Under the pieces are notes generated by a model. It saw only the letters and a program-made list of their open reading frames with translations, did no database searches and was not told where the DNA came from. A stretch of 64,000 bases of DNA from Litorimonas sp051251645 (GTDB taxonomy: Bacteria; Pseudomonadota; Alphaproteobacteria; Caulobacterales; Maricaulaceae), in assembly GCA_051251645.1 (NCBI GenBank), contig JBPOEY010000001.1, positions 124,001 to 188,000 of the forward strand, written 5' to 3'. Numbering within the stretch: the stretch's first letter is position 1; every line of letters starts with the position of its first letter. Position numbers and translations under genes: made by a program. Positions 17,929 through 26,267 of the stretch are shown here, one piece after another.

Positions 17929-18948
17929 GTGGTCACCTCATCTGAAACTCATCAAGGGGCCGCTGGCGATAAACCAGCGGCCCTTTCTCCGTCCCCCGTC
18001 GGCGCGGGCTTGTCGCTGGCCGGGCCGGGCGATTATTTTGCGCTGATGAAGCCGCGTGTAATGAGCCTTGTGATCTTCACAGCCATTTGCGGGCTTCTGC
18101 TTGCGCCGGGATCCGTGTCTGGGTCCATCGGCTTAGGCTCTGCCTTGATTTCTATTTTCTGTATCGCGCTTGGCGCGGGGGCGTCCGGCGCGCTCAACAT
18201 GTGGTATGATAGCGACATTGACGGTGCGATGGCGCGTACATCGCAACGCCCGATTCCCAAAGGCGTCCTAACCCCGCGCGCAGCGCTCGGCTTTGGCATA
18301 GTCATGTCCGTGGCGGCCGTGTGGTTGCTCTTGGTCGCGTCCAATTGGGTCGCAGCGAGCCTGCTGGCCTTTACAATCTTCTTCTATCTCGTAATTTATA
18401 CGATATGGCTAAAGCGCCGTACGCCGCAAAACATTGTTATTGGCGGTGCCGCCGGGGCGTTTCCGCCAATGGTCGCTTATGCCGCTGTCACGGGGACGAT
18501 CACAGTCGATAGCCTCGTGCTGTTCTTGATTATCTTCTTCTGGACGCCACCCCACTTCTGGGCACTCGCGCTGTATAAACAGACAGATTATGGTCGTGTT
18601 GGCATTCCCATGATGCCGAATGTCAAAGGGGCCCCGCGGACGCGTCGTGAAATTATCCTCTATAGCATCTTACTCTTTGGCTTGACTCAATTGCCTCTCG
18701 TGACGGGACTCGGCGGTGTTGTTTATGGGGTCGCCAACCTATTGCTCAGCGGCGCATTTCTTGTCTTGGCGTGGCGTGTCTTCCGGTCGCAGGCGGGCGA
18801 TAAGCCTTCCGATGCGGATGCCGGTGCTCTATATGCGGTTCGGACTGGAAATCAGGCAGCGCGAAACCTCTTTGCCTATTCGATCCTGTATTTGTTCGCC
18901 ATATTCGCCGTATTAACGGTGGATCACCTATTCTTCGTTGGAGCGTAG
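17929..18948 (+). CDS. ctaB: protoheme IX farnesyltransferase (heme O synthase)
   Basis: About 339 residues, a UbiA-family membrane prenyltransferase with about eight or nine helices. The first Asp-rich motif is in NMWYDSDIDGAMART with RPIPKG, the second in YKQTDYGRVGIPMMP. It farnesylates heme b to heme O for the oxidase. The start is unsure: GTG at 17929, four bases behind the coxA stop, gives a sensible N-terminus, while an in-frame ATG at 17896 would overlap coxA by 29 bases. Neither has a clear ribosome binding site. Confidence 0.93.
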   Translation: MVTSSETHQGAAGDKPAALSPSPVGAGLSLAGPGDYFALMKPRVMSLVIFTAICGLLLAPGSVSGSIGLGSALISIFCIALGAGASGALNMWYDSDIDGAMARTSQRPIPKGVLTPRAALGFGIVMSVAAVWLLLVASNWVAASLLAFTIFFYLVIYTIWLKRRTPQNIVIGGAAGAFPPMVAYAAVTGTITVDSLVLFLIIFFWTPPHFWALALYKQTDYGRVGIPMMPNVKGAPRTRREIILYSILLFGLTQLPLVTGLGGVVYGVANLLLSGAFLVLAWRVFRSQAGDKPSDADAGALYAVRTGNQAARNLFAYSILYLFAIFAVLTVDHLFFVGA

Positions 18949-18951
18949 AGA

Positions 18952-19104
18952 ATGCCCGAATATAGGAATGAACCGACTGAGTTTGCTGAGCCGACGCGGG
19001 CTGAAATTCGCGCCAGAACGGGCCGTAATATTGCTATTGCGGTCGGTCTTGTCTTTTTCTTAATATTAATTGCCGTTTCCATCGTTCTGCGACAACCCGC
19101 GTAA
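18952..19104 (+). CDS. 50-residue single-span protein, CoxF-like
   Basis: A short frame between ctaB and ctaG: polar N-terminus rich in Glu and Arg (MPEYRNEPTEF...), one membrane segment (about residues 26-46, AIAVGLVFFLILIAVSIVL) and a short tail. It starts three bases after the ctaB stop and ends 13 bases before ctaG, with AAAGGAGA after it for ctaG. In many alphaproteobacteria this position holds coxF, a very small membrane protein of the oxidase operon. Its exact role in assembly is unclear. The size and position support it although it is below usual gene-calling cutoffs. Confidence 0.82.
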   Translation: MPEYRNEPTEFAEPTRAEIRARTGRNIAIAVGLVFFLILIAVSIVLRQPA

Positions 19105-19117
19105 AGGAGACTGACCC

Positions 19118-19687
19118 ATGACACGTAACACGACCACGCAGCTCCTTCTTGTTGGCCTCGCCATTGCGATGCTGAGCTTGGGCTTCTACTCCAAGACTCT
19201 CTACGATACATTTTGCCGGATCACGGGGTTTGGTGGCACGCCGCAAATCGCTATGAACGCGGACAATCTCTCCGTCGTTTTGGATCGCAAGATTACGGTG
19301 AAATTTGATAGTAATGTCAGCCCTTTCCTCCCGTGGGAATTTAAACCTGCACAACGATCCATGGACGTTCAACTGGGACAGACGGGTCTGGCTTATTACA
19401 CAGCCAAGAACACATCGGATAAAGCCATTACAGGTGTCGCGACTTTCAATGTGACACCCATGAAAGCGGCCCCTTATTTTGTGAAGACCGAATGTTTTTG
19501 CTTTACCGATCAAACGTTGCAACCGGGCGAGGAAATGACCATGCCGGTTTTATTCTTCGTTGACCCAGAGTTGGATGCGAGCGAACGTCATTCAGATGTG
19601 ACAGAAGTCGTCCTCAGCTACACGTTTTTCGTCTCCGAGGATCAACCCAAAGTGACGGCCGCTATACCGGTTGAAGCACTGCCTTAA
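19118..19687 (+). CDS. ctaG: cytochrome oxidase copper chaperone CtaG/Cox11
   Basis: A 189-residue protein: one N-terminal membrane anchor (about 8-28) and a periplasmic immunoglobulin-like Cox11 domain. The copper-binding CFCF motif is present in VKTECFCFTDQTL. It delivers copper to the CuB site of subunit I. AAAGGAGA lies just before the ATG. Confidence 0.96.
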   Translation: MTRNTTTQLLLVGLAIAMLSLGFYSKTLYDTFCRITGFGGTPQIAMNADNLSVVLDRKITVKFDSNVSPFLPWEFKPAQRSMDVQLGQTGLAYYTAKNTSDKAITGVATFNVTPMKAAPYFVKTECFCFTDQTLQPGEEMTMPVLFFVDPELDASERHSDVTEVVLSYTFFVSEDQPKVTAAIPVEALP

Positions 19688-19799
19688 AGACAACAAGCGC
19701 AACCCACATGGTTGCGAAGCAAACAGGCCGTCGGTATAGGCGGTTTATTGATAATAAGAGTATCGTGCGTCACGGCACGAAGGATTAAGGGAAACGCTC

Positions 19800-20741
19800 A
19801 TGGCTGGCGCCGTTGAACACGACTATCACATTCTACCGCCGAGCCCGTGGCCGTTTTTGTCGGGCATTGCGGCTCTGATCTGGGGCACCGGAATGGTGAC
19901 CTTCTTTACGGGTCTGGTGTCACGCAGTGGCGAAAGCCCGATGATGGAGTTTTTCTTTGCGCGCGGTCTCGATACCGTTCAGGGCCGAGAAGGCTCTGGT
20001 GGCGGTTGGATCATCCTGCTGATTGGCACGCTGATGGCTGCATACTGTATGTATGGCTGGTGGCGTGATGTTGCCGCAGAATCAGCGCGCGGGGAACATA
20101 CGCCCGTGATTGATTTGGGTCTGCGCTACGGCATGATCATGTTCATCATGCAGGAAGCCATGTTCTTCGTCGGTTGGTTCTGGATGTTCTTTGAGTTGGG
20201 TCTGTTCCATAAATTCCGTGCAGGCTGGAACCCTGATGTTCTGGAAAATGCCGAAGCCTATGCCTCTTGGCCTCCGCCCTCGATTGAAACGGTTGACCCG
20301 TGGCACTTGCCCTTAATGAACACTTTGATCCTGCTGCTCTCCGGGACGACTGTGACGTGGGCGCACCACGCGCTGATCCACGGTAATCGCAAGCACGCCA
20401 AATGGGGTCTCGGTATTACTGTTCTTTTGGGCATTCTGTTCACGGCCGTTCAAGCTTACGAATATATGCACCTGTTCCATTATCGTCTGGATGACGGCAT
20501 CCATGGCACTTTCTGGCTCTCGACCAATGTTTATGGCTCTGCCTTCTTCATGGCGACAGGCTTTCACGGGTTGCACGTCCTCATCGGCACGATCTTCCTA
20601 TTCGCAATGTGGGCGCGCTTGATGAACGGTGGGCTGACCCCAGAGAAACACTTCGGACTTGAAGCCGCCGCTTGGTATTGGCACTTCGTGGATGTGGTTT
20701 GGCTGTTCCTCTTTGCCTTCGTCTATGTCGCCTTCGTCTGA
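19800..20741 (+). CDS. coxC: cytochrome c oxidase subunit III
   Basis: A 313-residue, seven-helix subunit. Family signatures are RDV near residue 90, MQEAMFFVGWFWMFFE, the THALIHGNRK-type loop (WAHHALIHGN) and GFHGLHVLIG. It stabilises subunit I and supports proton uptake. A 112-base interval separates it from ctaG and holds two small inverted repeats (19700-19716 and 19763-19780) without T runs, so the operon probably continues through. Confidence 0.97.
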   Translation: MAGAVEHDYHILPPSPWPFLSGIAALIWGTGMVTFFTGLVSRSGESPMMEFFFARGLDTVQGREGSGGGWIILLIGTLMAAYCMYGWWRDVAAESARGEHTPVIDLGLRYGMIMFIMQEAMFFVGWFWMFFELGLFHKFRAGWNPDVLENAEAYASWPPPSIETVDPWHLPLMNTLILLLSGTTVTWAHHALIHGNRKHAKWGLGITVLLGILFTAVQAYEYMHLFHYRLDDGIHGTFWLSTNVYGSAFFMATGFHGLHVLIGTIFLFAMWARLMNGGLTPEKHFGLEAAAWYWHFVDVVWLFLFAFVYVAFV

Positions 20742-20750
20742 TGATCTGAT

Positions 20751-21089
20751 ATGGCCGCCCGCTGTCCAGTCTGTGGTCGCGGGCGACTTTTTGAGGGCGT
20801 TCTAAAGTTCCGGGAACACTGTGATGTCTGCGATGCAGATTTCACAGCGCTCGAAGATACCGGGGACGGACCCGCCGTCTTTGTGATTTTTATTGTGGGA
20901 ATATTTATCGTCCCATTTCCAGTTCTCTTAAGCGTGCTAAACGGGTGGCCCACATGGCTGTCGCTCGGCCTGTTCATCCCGATTATCATTCTTGTTTCAG
21001 TCGGGTTGCTGCGAACCTTACGGGGAAAAATGTTCACGCAACAGTGGAAGCGAAAAGCGATTGAGCAACGATTCAAGAATAAAACGTAA
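20751..21089 (+). CDS. DUF983 family membrane protein
   Basis: A 112-residue protein. The N-terminus carries a four-cysteine ribbon, CPVCGRGRLF and CDVCDADF, and is followed by two membrane segments (about 42-65 and 70-90). DUF983 genes sit in oxidase operons of many alphaproteobacteria, which suggests a part in oxidase assembly, but the family has no proven activity. It starts nine bases after coxC. Confidence 0.88.
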   Translation: MAARCPVCGRGRLFEGVLKFREHCDVCDADFTALEDTGDGPAVFVIFIVGIFIVPFPVLLSVLNGWPTWLSLGLFIPIIILVSVGLLRTLRGKMFTQQWKRKAIEQRFKNKT

Positions 21090-21090
21090 A

Positions 21091-21783
21091 ATGTCTATTC
21101 GTTTTCGACCTATGACAGGCCTTACTGTGGCCGTGTTAATCTGCCTCCCGATCTTACTGAGTTTGGGTCTCTGGCAGTATCAGCGCTGGCAATGGAAAAC
21201 GGGTGTGCTGTCCGAAATCGACGCCGCAGTAACGGCGCCTCCCTTGCGGGGTGCGAGCGATCTAACGGCCCTGACCGATGGTGCTCCAATTGATTTTCGT
21301 CGCATCCAAATTGAGGGCACAGCCACCGGGGCGACATGGCATGTTTATCGGCCAGAAGGCGCGATCCTATGGCAACCGTTTCGAATTGTGGAAGCGGACG
21401 CACAGGCGGTCTTGGTTGGCTTCACATCCTTTGATGACCGTGTGAAAGACGATGTTAAGCCCCCCGTTATGGATGGAACACGGGCCGGTTACGTCCGCCG
21501 CATTCGTCCAGCCACTGGGTTTGGAAAATGGCTGGCCACAGATAATAATCCCGAGGCAAATCGATGGTTCGCGATCAATTCAGGCGGGTCTTGGTTACCA
21601 GAATCGGATATTTATATCGATCTTCACCCCACCGAACGTGACGCCAGAGCGCTTCCTATTCGTCGTCCAGACGTCGCAAATAACCATGTTAGTTATATGC
21701 TGACATGGTGGTCCTTCGCCATTATCTTGTTGATTATCTACGGGATAATGCATCGACGCGCAGGACGACTGTCTTGGTCATGA
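21091..21783 (+). CDS. SURF1 family oxidase assembly protein
   Basis: A 230-residue protein with one membrane segment at each end (about 10-28 and 205-225) and a periplasmic domain between, the SURF1/Shy1 layout, with LGLWQYQRWQWK in the first helix region. SURF1 helps insert heme a into subunit I. The ATG at 21091 lies one base after the DUF983 stop; the frame extends upstream inside DUF983 but that part is not used. It overlaps the next gene by four bases. Confidence 0.92.
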   Translation: MSIRFRPMTGLTVAVLICLPILLSLGLWQYQRWQWKTGVLSEIDAAVTAPPLRGASDLTALTDGAPIDFRRIQIEGTATGATWHVYRPEGAILWQPFRIVEADAQAVLVGFTSFDDRVKDDVKPPVMDGTRAGYVRRIRPATGFGKWLATDNNPEANRWFAINSGGSWLPESDIYIDLHPTERDARALPIRRPDVANNHVSYMLTWWSFAIILLIIYGIMHRRAGRLSWS

Positions 21784-22364
21784 GTCGTTTTGGAATGAGG
21801 GTCAGCACGGCCACGGAAATTACTGTGCCTGGCTCTGGTGCCATGCTGGTGTTGCGTCACCCCCGCTGGACTGATTTCGAAGAATGGGTGGATATTCGCC
21901 GTCGTGATGCCGACCATCTGCGTCCGTGGGAGCCGGATTGGGCTGACGGTCATTTATCGCGGGCCAGCTATAAAACACGCCTGACAGTTTTCAAAAAACT
22001 GGTCGCGACAGACAAAGCTTATCCGTTTCATATTGTGCGGTCCGATACGGGGGGGCTTATTGGCGCGGCCAATCTGACGCATGTTGAACGCGGTGCGGCT
22101 CAATCGGCTAAGCTCGGCTATTGGGTGTCACGTACAGAAATGAACCGCGGTCATGGTCGCGCTGCCGTTAAAGCGCTGACGGCTTTTGCTTTCGAGACGC
22201 TCTCCTTGCACCGCGTCGAAGCCGCCGTGAAGGCCGATAATGCACCGTCTATTCGGGTGCTTGAAACTAATGGATATGTCCATGAGGGGACAGGTCGTGG
22301 TCTGTTGCGAATTAATGGTGAATGGGCCGATCACGCGATCTATGCGCGTTTGCGAACCGATTAG
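21780..22364 (+). CDS. GNAT family N-acetyltransferase, RimJ-like
   Basis: A 194-residue acetyltransferase. Acetyl-CoA binding motif A appears as LGYWVSRTEMNRGHGRAAVKAL, and LHRVEAAVKADNAPSIRVLETNGYVHEG is typical of the RimJ/RimL (ribosomal protein alanine acetyltransferase) branch. The substrate is unknown. Its ATG overlaps the surf1 stop (ATGA), so it is part of the oxidase operon transcript. Its stop overlaps the convergent receptor gene by four bases. Confidence 0.88.
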   Translation: MSRFGMRVSTATEITVPGSGAMLVLRHPRWTDFEEWVDIRRRDADHLRPWEPDWADGHLSRASYKTRLTVFKKLVATDKAYPFHIVRSDTGGLIGAANLTHVERGAAQSAKLGYWVSRTEMNRGHGRAAVKALTAFAFETLSLHRVEAAVKADNAPSIRVLETNGYVHEGTGRGLLRINGEWADHAIYARLRTD

Positions 22365-24502
22365 AATGTATCGCTGAGAACGAAAGAAAGGCGGCGACCA
22401 CGCTGTCGTTCAAACCGCTCAGTTCGGGTCAAAGATCCTAATCGTCGCTCCATGCCGAGGTATCGATCACGGTTTTGAACGACAGTATTGTTGAGCAAAT
22501 TTGTCCCGGTGACAGAGAGTTGCATACCGAAGAAGTTTTTGTGGATGATCCCGGCTGACAGGAAAGGTCTATGCACATCAATCGTTCGAACTTCGTCGAG
22601 TCGGAAAAATGGGCTCGATTCATCATTATTAATCTGGCTTGTGAGCGCCCAGTTTGAACTTGGGATATCATATCGGGCAAACAGGCTGTAACGATATTCT
22701 TCGTTGAAATTAATCTGACGAGACTGGCCGCTCAACGGATCATCAATGCTAGAATCCCCAACACCGACGTCCATTTCCAAGCGCAAACCGGGCAGGCCGA
22801 GTGTATCGAACAGTAAGGTGGCGTTCGCGTCAATTCCATAGCGAACCGCCGAGTCCAAATTCCCTGGCCCTTCGGTCGTATTGCCGATCACAACGCGATC
22901 AATCGGGTCTTCAATTAATTCTAGATAAGGTCGAATGCGTCCGGATATGAGTTTGTCATCTGTGCGTTCAAATTCGACCGACAGATCCCAGCTTTGAGAG
23001 GGCTTGATCTGGGCATTCCCTGCCGTCAGCAGCATGTCAGCGAGATTCCGGTCAGACACAAATGTGTCAAAGTCTAATTGTCCAACACTGCGTTCAATGT
23101 TGGCGCGAACAGAATAGCGGTCTGAGACTTTATAGCTCATCGCGGCGAAGCCTTTTGGCCGGAAAAAATCACGTGCGGCACTGCGTGGGGTCACGACTTG
23201 CAAGCTCGAATATTCGGCCCCGATGGAGGCCTGAAGCGAAAGGGCGGGTTTGATCTGCCAACTGTCGGTTATGCGCGCATTAAAACGGTCTTCTTCGACT
23301 CGAACTGTATCAAAAACAGGGGAAACGAAATTACTTTCAAACCGAGTCTCGGATTCAAGGAAATTGAAGGCATATTCAGCGGAGAGTTGGACATCATGGT
23401 GGTCACTGGGTTTGAACCCATATTCGGCTCGCGCGATCGTTTCGCCCTCTTTAATGTCCTCAGCAAAGGCTGTGCGAACGGCGGGTTGTCCCGCCTGTGC
23501 GATCACAAATATCGTTTCGCTTTCACCATCGCTGACCGTGTTTAATCCGATAAGTTTCAACGTTCCGTCAAATGATCCTAGGCGGACCGGAACCGCGTAA
23601 TCGCCACTGACTTCAAACTCGACTTCGTCTTCTCCGGCCTGAGCAAAGCTTTCTCCGGATGTCCGGCTCGGATCAACAGCTGTGAAGACTTCTCGGACCC
23701 CGCTATTGTCATTGTCCAATTCAAAAGACGCATTGAGATTGGCGACGTGATTGGCAAATCGACCTATTGTTGGTGTCCACGTTAGCGCGAGGTTGGCACT
23801 GGGTCCGCCGTTACGCAGGAAGACGTCTTCAATCCGGTCTTCGATCACATTCCCAGAGGCGTCAAAATATGTCTCGACTGAATCATCGGTCAAAGTGAAT
23901 TGTCCGAGCTCGAGACCGACGGTGAATCCAAGATCACCTCGTGTTCCAGACAGGTTAATTTCACCTTCTAGGAGTTGGGGTTCTGTGCCGTCCTCGAACC
24001 GCGCCGCATATCGCCAATTGCCGGACAGATCGACGGCACGGGCGACAATATTGACGACCTGTCCTGAAAGGCCCGGAATATCTAAGGACGCCCCGTCTAG
24101 CAACTCTATGCGGACCACCGTTCTAGCGGAAATGCGCGATAAGATATCGTCCGCATCTTGAGCTTTCGTGGACGGGCGCTGTCCATTGATTAGAACATTT
24201 GTTCCGGCTTCTCCGAAGCCGCGCTCCGTATCGCTACTGCGTAAGGAAAAACCCGGAATACGTTCGACCATATCGAGAGCCGTATTCGGTTGAAATTGTG
24301 CAAAAAATGCGGGTGAATAAGTTTCCAACGTCGTAGTGTGAGACGGCGCATCAATAGATGTCGAAACAACCGGTTGTTGGGCGAAAGCAGACCCGGAAAC
24401 ACAAACCCATGCAATCGCAAAAAAAACTGACGGCCTGCGTGTCAAATCATGTCCTGTCATGCCGTAAATATCGACATTACCCCGAAGTCGATAGTGTTTC
24501 AT
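22361..24502 (-). CDS. TonB-dependent receptor-like outer membrane protein
   Basis: A 713-residue outer membrane protein: signal peptide (about 20-41, SGSAFAQ), a plug domain (about 60-170, ERIPGFSLR, NVLINGQRPS and VVRIELLDGASLDIPGLSGQVVNIV) and a large beta-barrel ending in F. It is shorter than many siderophore receptors and lacks a clear signalling domain. The substrate cannot be read. ATG at 24502 gives a long n-region; ATG at 24460 is the other choice. No iron box or riboswitch is seen upstream. Confidence 0.88.
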   Translation of the reverse strand: MKHYRLRGNVDIYGMTGHDLTRRPSVFFAIAWVCVSGSAFAQQPVVSTSIDAPSHTTTLETYSPAFFAQFQPNTALDMVERIPGFSLRSSDTERGFGEAGTNVLINGQRPSTKAQDADDILSRISARTVVRIELLDGASLDIPGLSGQVVNIVARAVDLSGNWRYAARFEDGTEPQLLEGEINLSGTRGDLGFTVGLELGQFTLTDDSVETYFDASGNVIEDRIEDVFLRNGGPSANLALTWTPTIGRFANHVANLNASFELDNDNSGVREVFTAVDPSRTSGESFAQAGEDEVEFEVSGDYAVPVRLGSFDGTLKLIGLNTVSDGESETIFVIAQAGQPAVRTAFAEDIKEGETIARAEYGFKPSDHHDVQLSAEYAFNFLESETRFESNFVSPVFDTVRVEEDRFNARITDSWQIKPALSLQASIGAEYSSLQVVTPRSAARDFFRPKGFAAMSYKVSDRYSVRANIERSVGQLDFDTFVSDRNLADMLLTAGNAQIKPSQSWDLSVEFERTDDKLISGRIRPYLELIEDPIDRVVIGNTTEGPGNLDSAVRYGIDANATLLFDTLGLPGLRLEMDVGVGDSSIDDPLSGQSRQINFNEEYRYSLFARYDIPSSNWALTSQINNDESSPFFRLDEVRTIDVHRPFLSAGIIHKNFFGMQLSVTGTNLLNNTVVQNRDRYLGMERRLGSLTRTERFERQRGRRLSFVLSDTF

Positions 24503-24579
24503 TTATCCGCCGTGTTCTGACAGGTCTAGCCGCAATCGGATGTTACGTAAAAAAATTACATTTATCATTCGGCAAATAA

Positions 24580-25227
24580 CTAAGCCAATGTTTCAACGCT
24601 CGCAGCCCTTAGCATCAAGGGTTTTCGGTCGAGCGGATTGGCGAGACGTTCTTCGACGGTCGCAAACGCCGAAGCGACCGATGACGCACTTAATATATCC
24701 GCGGCCATATCTTTTCCGGCAAAACCCTCATTGATGAGCCGGGTGAACTCCAAAATGAGATTATCCCAGAAGCCTGTATTGGATAGAAAAAGGATCGGTT
24801 TTTCATGCAAGTTGAGGCGTTGCCACGATAAGACTTCGATGGCTTCTTCCAGCGTTCCGATTCCGCCGGGAAGAATGATAAATGCGTCCGCTTCCCGATA
24901 CATTCGGATTTTTCGTGTATGCATATCGGGAACAATTTCATGCTCAATGTTCGGGAATAAGGCTTCAACTTCGCATAAAATTTTGGGTATAATGCCCAAT
25001 ACATTAGCTCCATTTCGGTGTGCGGCGCTCGCGACGGCCCCCATCAGGCCCAGTCCACCGCCACCATAGACGAGGCGTAAGCCTCGCTGCGCAATGGCTT
25101 CACCGAGATGCGTTGCAAGCGCGAGATGTTCCGGCGCGTGTCCAGGCGATGATCCGCAAAAGACCGCCACAGATTTAAAGTCCGGATTTGTTTTCGCATC
25201 ACGCCAGTTTAAATCTGTGTTCGTCAT
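24580..25227 (-). CDS. LOG family protein (nucleotide phosphoribohydrolase)
   Basis: A 215-residue Rossmann-like protein of the LOG family with the full PGGIGTLEE motif and its partner Arg in MHTRK. LOG enzymes remove ribose 5-phosphate from nucleoside monophosphates, including cytokinin precursors; the bacterial substrate is uncertain. ATG at 25227 follows AGAGATG; the frame is open to 25320 but that part lacks a ribosome binding site. Confidence 0.9.
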   Translation of the reverse strand: MTNTDLNWRDAKTNPDFKSVAVFCGSSPGHAPEHLALATHLGEAIAQRGLRLVYGGGGLGLMGAVASAAHRNGANVLGIIPKILCEVEALFPNIEHEIVPDMHTRKIRMYREADAFIILPGGIGTLEEAIEVLSWQRLNLHEKPILFLSNTGFWDNLILEFTRLINEGFAGKDMAADILSASSVASAFATVEERLANPLDRKPLMLRAASVETLA

Positions 25228-25328
25228 TCTGTCATCTCTTCTTATCATTGGTCGCCCGCGCGGGCATGAGTATCGTCTTCGAATATAACGTATCCCTAAC
25301 GGATGTGTTGCGATCGCCAAGGATGAAA

Positions 25329-26255
25329 ATGAAACAGACGCGTGTCCTCGGCATGATCATTGGCGGCTTAGTCCTCGCCCTCATCCTCTTTGCAGGCGTG
25401 AGCTTAAGCGGTCGGTGGGGGGTATCGTCTGGCAGCGAGGGAGAAACAGCGACGCCGGTCGCAGCGTCTTTAACGCCCGTTACTTTTACACGTGTATCGG
25501 AAATAGAGGGAGACGGTCGGGCGGTTTTACAATTGTCAGGCTTGGCTGAACCCTCCTCCGTAGTGGCTTTGTTGGACCGCGGTGATCGTCTCTTACAGGT
25601 ACGAGCGACCGCGCAGGGCATCTGGTCGGCGCGGTTGGGCGTGACGGGGCCAGGTATGGCCGTGGAAGCAATCTTATTCGATGCACAATCAAATGCGACG
25701 GAGACTGAAGTCGATGTAGACCTTGAAGCCATGACGAGCATTCGGGGGGTTGAGACAATTTTTCGAATTCAAAGGCCTGATAATGGTGATGGGACTGAAT
25801 CTGCGCTCATCATGATCAGTACGCCCGGCGCGCCAACCCGTCTGATCCAAAGCCCCTTTAAGGGTTTACCGAGCAATGGTCCGCTGGCCATTGGGGCGAT
25901 TGATTATGATGATAAGGGCGGCGTTATTTTTTCCGGTGTGTCAGAAGTTGAAGGTCGCGTGCGCCTTTACGTCGCCAATGCCGCCATTGGTGAAACGCGG
26001 GTCGGTCCGAATGGTCGGTGGACGTATATTGCTAGCTCCGTGATGCCGCTTGGCGAGTATGAAGTTCGTGCAGAGCTTTTGGATGGTGTGGGCAATCCCG
26101 TTGTCTCTGTGCCGTTCGAGCGACTTCCGCCACTGCCGCAATCTGACACAGATGATGGATCGCTCTCCGTCAACTTCTCGTCTTACCGGTGGCAGATCCG
26201 CCGCTCGCTTGTTGGCGGCGGAATGCAGAGCACAGTGATTTTTGCGCCCGAATAG
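25329..26255 (+). CDS. membrane-anchored envelope protein with cut-off LysM-like end
   Basis: About 308 residues. One N-terminal membrane segment (about 7-27) leads to a periplasmic region with two Ig-like repeats (about 70-140 and 190-275; compare GLAEPSSVVALLDRGDRL with SGVSEVEGRVRLYVANAAI). This is the layout of alphaproteobacterial Ig-like/LysM proteins that bind peptidoglycan. Here the last 20 residues (YRWQIRRSLVGGG...TVIF) look like the first half of a LysM domain, and the frame stops there. AAGGA six bases before the ATG at 25329 decides the start. Family identity is inferred from layout. Confidence 0.7.
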   Translation: MKQTRVLGMIIGGLVLALILFAGVSLSGRWGVSSGSEGETATPVAASLTPVTFTRVSEIEGDGRAVLQLSGLAEPSSVVALLDRGDRLLQVRATAQGIWSARLGVTGPGMAVEAILFDAQSNATETEVDVDLEAMTSIRGVETIFRIQRPDNGDGTESALIMISTPGAPTRLIQSPFKGLPSNGPLAIGAIDYDDKGGVIFSGVSEVEGRVRLYVANAAIGETRVGPNGRWTYIASSVMPLGEYEVRAELLDGVGNPVVSVPFERLPPLPQSDTDDGSLSVNFSSYRWQIRRSLVGGGMQSTVIFAPE

Positions 26256-26267
26256 GGCCCGAATAAA

